A stretch of DNA of 64,000 bases, taken from positions 25,252 through 89,251 of the forward strand of contig MPNI01000009.1 in the NCBI GenBank assembly GCA_002238945.1. Reading direction: 5' to 3'. The notes under the pieces were generated by a model. It was given only the letters and a program-made list of their open reading frames with translations, made no database searches and had not been told where the DNA came from. The stretch comes from Proteobacteria bacterium bin106. GTDB lineage: Bacteria > Bdellovibrionota_B > Oligoflexia > Oligoflexales > Bin106. Of this stretch, positions 61,510 to 64,000 are shown in pieces; the first letter of the stretch is position 1, and the number at the start of each line of letters is the position of its first letter. Both the position numbers and the translations under genes were made by a program.

Positions 61510-63045
61510 TCAATAACCATCCATTTGATAATACATGAAAGATAAGTATTCATTTCTTAAACAATCATTACAATATATATGACGATCTAATTCACTTGAA
61601 GTACTATAACTAGCTTTTACAAGAATACTTTCAGAAAGCTCCATAAAACGATTTGCATCAGTAAGATAATTTGTAAATTTATAGCACAAAACATGTTCAG
61701 CTATTATTCTATATACCATAGCCTCTTCTACACCAAGCCCGTTATCTTTAAAAATTTTTGCAACTTCTTCGAGAATCTCCTGACCTTCATCAGGAGAAAA
61801 ACGATGAACATTTTCAAAAGCTGTTTTTTCATTAGAATCATATAATTTATTTACAACTTTACTAAGAGATTCAGCATGTTGGAAATGCACGAAGAATTCT
61901 AAAGAACATTCAAATTCTTCAAAATCTAAAGCAAATTTAAAAGCTTTTTTATGAGCAGATGTTTTCTGAGATTTTGTCTTCAAAGATGTCATATAACGTG
62001 TATAGTCCTTGATTGCACATGTTATAGAAAACATATCCCATAAACAAGATTGTCTTTTTACAGTGTCTTTCAATGCCTTATAAGATTCTGCGCGAATCTC
62101 TAAAAATGCATATTCTTGAGGAATAATCAATGTTCCCTTAAAACCATCTAACAATGATAACGTCTTCTTAGGCTTGCCAACAACACCATTATAGAATAAA
62201 CCCAATAAGCATATCGTCTCATGTCGTTTAAGCTGTTCTTTAGTAAATAAAGACAACAAACCTTTCTCATCTTTTGTCAAAAAGCATATATGACGCATGC
62301 CATCTTTCAAGCGAGCAGAAAATATTAACATATCATCAATATTCTCAACCATATCCAATAACTCTTTTGATTCAATGCCTTCCTTTTCTTCCATCTCAAC
62401 GATCAGTGCTGCACATCTCTGAATCTCTTTTTCAAATATTGATTGAGCAACAACAAACTGGTCACTATCAAAATACTTCATCACTTCTAACATAAACTGC
62501 GGAAATTTATAAAAAAGCTCTCCGTAATAATCAGATTCACTTTCATATGGCTCGCTAAAACAAGAAGTATATCGAAAAACATACTGAACAGTCTCATTGG
62601 GATCAGGAGATATATCGCAAATTATTTTCAATAATATTTCTTTAGCATTATCGAATAAACTAGAAAAATATTCTCTGTAATCTTCAACTTTTGTGATTTT
62701 TCTTAACTTTTCACCTAAAATCACATACTCCCATAAAACCGGATAAGCTTCAAAAAAATTCATTTCCACAAGATTATTACACAATTTCATTTCTATCGCA
62801 GCTATTTCATCATGCCATTTCTTAACTTTTTTATGAGACAAAACCCTTTTAGGACGCTGCTTAGTTTTGATGCTTTTAAGAAGTAACTTCGCTAAATCCT
62901 CAGCACCACCATAATGGATGGCAAGATAGTAACGCATATCTTGCTTCAGTTCAGGATACTGGCCACAATAGCTCAGTAATAACTGAGAAAGCTTTTCAGC
63001 CCCCATTCCTTTTAAGTTTTTCTCATTAACAACAGTTCTTGTCAT
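61510..63045 (-). CDS. DUF6880-like helical-repeat protein
   Basis: A 511-residue cytoplasmic protein, almost entirely helical. The N-terminal pattern EKLSQLLLSYCGQYPELKQDMRYYLAIHYGGAEDLAKLL resembles the start of DUF6880 proteins (L-A-x-L-L-L-x-L-A-x-x-D-P-x-L). The rest fits repeated helix pairs with Cys- and Phe-rich faces. Role unknown in the family; its codon and amino-acid use (many Lys, Phe, Tyr, Cys) differ from neighbours. It stands alone with gaps of 480-580 bases on both sides. GGAG lies 13 bases upstream of the ATG. Confidence 0.55.
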   Translation of the reverse strand: MTRTVVNEKNLKGMGAEKLSQLLLSYCGQYPELKQDMRYYLAIHYGGAEDLAKLLLKSIKTKQRPKRVLSHKKVKKWHDEIAAIEMKLCNNLVEMNFFEAYPVLWEYVILGEKLRKITKVEDYREYFSSLFDNAKEILLKIICDISPDPNETVQYVFRYTSCFSEPYESESDYYGELFYKFPQFMLEVMKYFDSDQFVVAQSIFEKEIQRCAALIVEMEEKEGIESKELLDMVENIDDMLIFSARLKDGMRHICFLTKDEKGLLSLFTKEQLKRHETICLLGLFYNGVVGKPKKTLSLLDGFKGTLIIPQEYAFLEIRAESYKALKDTVKRQSCLWDMFSITCAIKDYTRYMTSLKTKSQKTSAHKKAFKFALDFEEFECSLEFFVHFQHAESLSKVVNKLYDSNEKTAFENVHRFSPDEGQEILEEVAKIFKDNGLGVEEAMVYRIIAEHVLCYKFTNYLTDANRFMELSESILVKASYSTSSELDRHIYCNDCLRNEYLSFMYYQMDGY

Positions 63046-63252
63046 GAAAACACAATCTCCATATTCATGTTAATATCAATACAATCAATATAACCGTAAA
63101 ATACACAAAATAACATCATATATCTATGAAATAAACAAAAACCAAAGCTCTTGATCTAAAAAAGCTCTTTGTCACATCTAGCTGCATGATTTCAACGACT
63201 TAGCTCTAATCAAACAAGCATCTAAAGCTAAATTCATAAAGATGCTCTTGAT

Positions 63253-63286
63253 CCTACTGAAACAAGAACCCTACTGAAACAAGAAC
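63253..63286. repeat. 17-bp tandem duplication (cctactgaaacaagaac x2)
   Basis: Two perfect copies. Confidence 0.85.
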
Positions 63287-63441
63287 AATGAAGACTTTTC
63301 AAAGAGGAGCCCTGGTATTCTTTACTTACCTGCTCACTATCCTCCCAAAACTGTGACGCTTCTGCCTAAAATCAAAGATGTTTAACATCACATAAACCCC
63401 AAACACAGCCTCAAAATCTCATCAAATGATCACTATATAAC

Positions 63442-63483
63442 AAAAATCTCCCTTACAGATCACCAGAAAGTCCGTAAGGGAGA
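63442..63483 (-). terminator. Terminator of the lipoprotein-family gene at 63520
   Basis: Perfect 10-bp stem tctcccttac / gtaagggaga with a 17-base loop; on the minus strand it is followed by TTTTTG. It lies about 37 bases after the stop of the gene at the right edge. Confidence 0.75.
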
Positions 63484-63519
63484 AAAGTGCTATCAACTAC
63501 TGTAGATACCAAAATACCA

Positions 63520-64000
63520 TCATTCTGCCAATTTAAGATTTTGGAGCAATCCAACAAATTTTTTATGAAATGATCCATCTATTGAAGGCTTATGTGGCAA
63601 TGGATTGCGATGATGATCCAATTTCATACGAAGATATAAAGGATCGTGATACCGTGCACCAAGTAGTCCTTGTGATGAATCATCGGCTTTTGACAAAACA
63701 TCTGACTCTGAACCAGCACTGCGAGAGCTACTTGAATCATCCCCAAAGAAAGCGTTAAAAGCCCAAACTGTGGATGCAGTTATAGCACTTGCAAGCACTG
63801 ATACGATCAACGCCTGATGACTAGGTTTCTGTTTGAGTAATCCAAGTGATATTGCCATGTTATAAGCAGCCAACATGACTGCAAAACTCATTACCGTAGT
63901 TCCAAAAATATTAGGAGTAGCTGCTAGTTTAACTTCTATATCGTTTAGATCTAACTCATACAGCTCTGCCAGTTGATCCAAATCTTCTACCAAAAAATCT
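63520..64000 (-). CDS. Cys-pair lipoprotein family member, C-terminal part (runs off window)
   Basis: The frame is open to the window end, so the listed TTG start is an artefact. The visible 160 residues begin DFLVEDLDQLAELYELDLNDIEVKLA, nearly the same as the 13326 gene (DLDQLEKLYKSDLNDMEIKKA). Two hydrophobic segments follow (about 30-51 and 62-83 of the track protein). A Ser/Asp-rich stretch comes next, then SIDGSFHKKFVGLLQNLKLAE, the C-terminal block shared with 10889 and 12100. This copy thus has both features, which ties the variants into one family. The lipobox and Cys pair should lie beyond base 64000. Confidence 0.75.
   Translation of the reverse strand, partial: DFLVEDLDQLAELYELDLNDIEVKLAATPNIFGTTVMSFAVMLAAYNMAISLGLLKQKPSHQALIVSVLASAITASTVWAFNAFFGDDSSSSRSAGSESDVLSKADDSSQGLLGARYHDPLYLRMKLDHHRNPLPHKPSIDGSFHKKFVGLLQNLKLAE

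Larger units (their letters stand above)
63046..63519. other. Gap upstream of the DUF6880-like gene
   Basis: No gene seen. Contains a 17-bp duplication and the terminator of the gene to its right. Confidence 0.4.

Overview
The window looks like a low-GC chromosome segment from a diderm (Gram-negative) bacterium. Evidence for the envelope type is a Tol system (TolQ, TolR, TolA-like, TolB), an Omp85-type outer-membrane protein, many lipoprotein signal peptides, ClpS/ClpA and a type II citrate synthase. The mixture of a FliA-type sigma factor followed by a PilZ-like protein, a receiver-PilZ regulator, a MoxR/DUF58/BatA cluster and many private lipoproteins is most reminiscent of the former Deltaproteobacteria (Bdellovibrionota or Myxococcota-like lineages). 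That placement is inference; no rRNA or other marker gene is present to settle it.

Layout. 1-2.4 kb (minus): BatA-like fragment, DUF58 protein, MoxR ATPase. 3.1-5.3 kb (plus): VWA lipoprotein with a strong terminator, then a pilin-like small protein and its overlapping partner. 5.3-7.3 kb (minus): REC/GGDEF-like/EAL protein. 7.6-10.5 kb: alaS. 10.9-14.2 kb: cluster of paralogous lipoproteins with a decayed copy. 14.9-16.7 kb: IS1634-like transposase. 16.9-21.5 kb (minus): tolQ-tolR-tolA-tolB-tatB. 21.5-22.9 kb: gltA, followed by about 1.2 kb without genes. 24-28.6 kb: two large exported proteins and a small one. 28.9-30.4 kb: HipA-like kinase with no visible HipB. 30.9-35.1 kb: three more lipoproteins. 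35.9-43.3 kb: BFD-like Fe-S protein, CPBP protease, receiver-PilZ regulator, NlpC/P60-like exported protein, Omp85 protein, ICMT-like methyltransferase. 43.6-53.0 kb (minus): clpA with a very long disordered insert, clpS, a Cys-repeat secreted protein, a Sua5/TsaC-like protein, purD, qmcA and nfeD. 53.5-55.3 kb (plus): histidine kinase and OmpR-type regulator. 55.3-64 kb: alpha/beta hydrolase, lipoprotein, PilZ-like protein, fliA, lipoprotein cytochrome c, DUF6880-like protein, and a lipoprotein-family gene cut by the window end.

The most unusual content is a divergent lipoprotein superfamily, with up to ten loci in 64 kb counting a remnant and a partial gene. Members share a lipobox, a strand ending in F-x-x-C, a second Cys followed in the clearest members by V-x-x-F/Y and a D/N-G turn, then two membrane segments; some also share a C-terminal G-x-F-x-x-x-F block. 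I do not recognise it as a named family. Second, many intergenic gaps carry short perfect or near-perfect tandem duplications, most with units of 11-14 bp but unrelated sequences. Third, several genes point to cyclic-di-GMP signalling (EAL protein, receiver-PilZ protein, PilZ-like protein beside fliA).

All calls were made by reading the sequence and supplied translations. No database search, alignment program or structure prediction was run.
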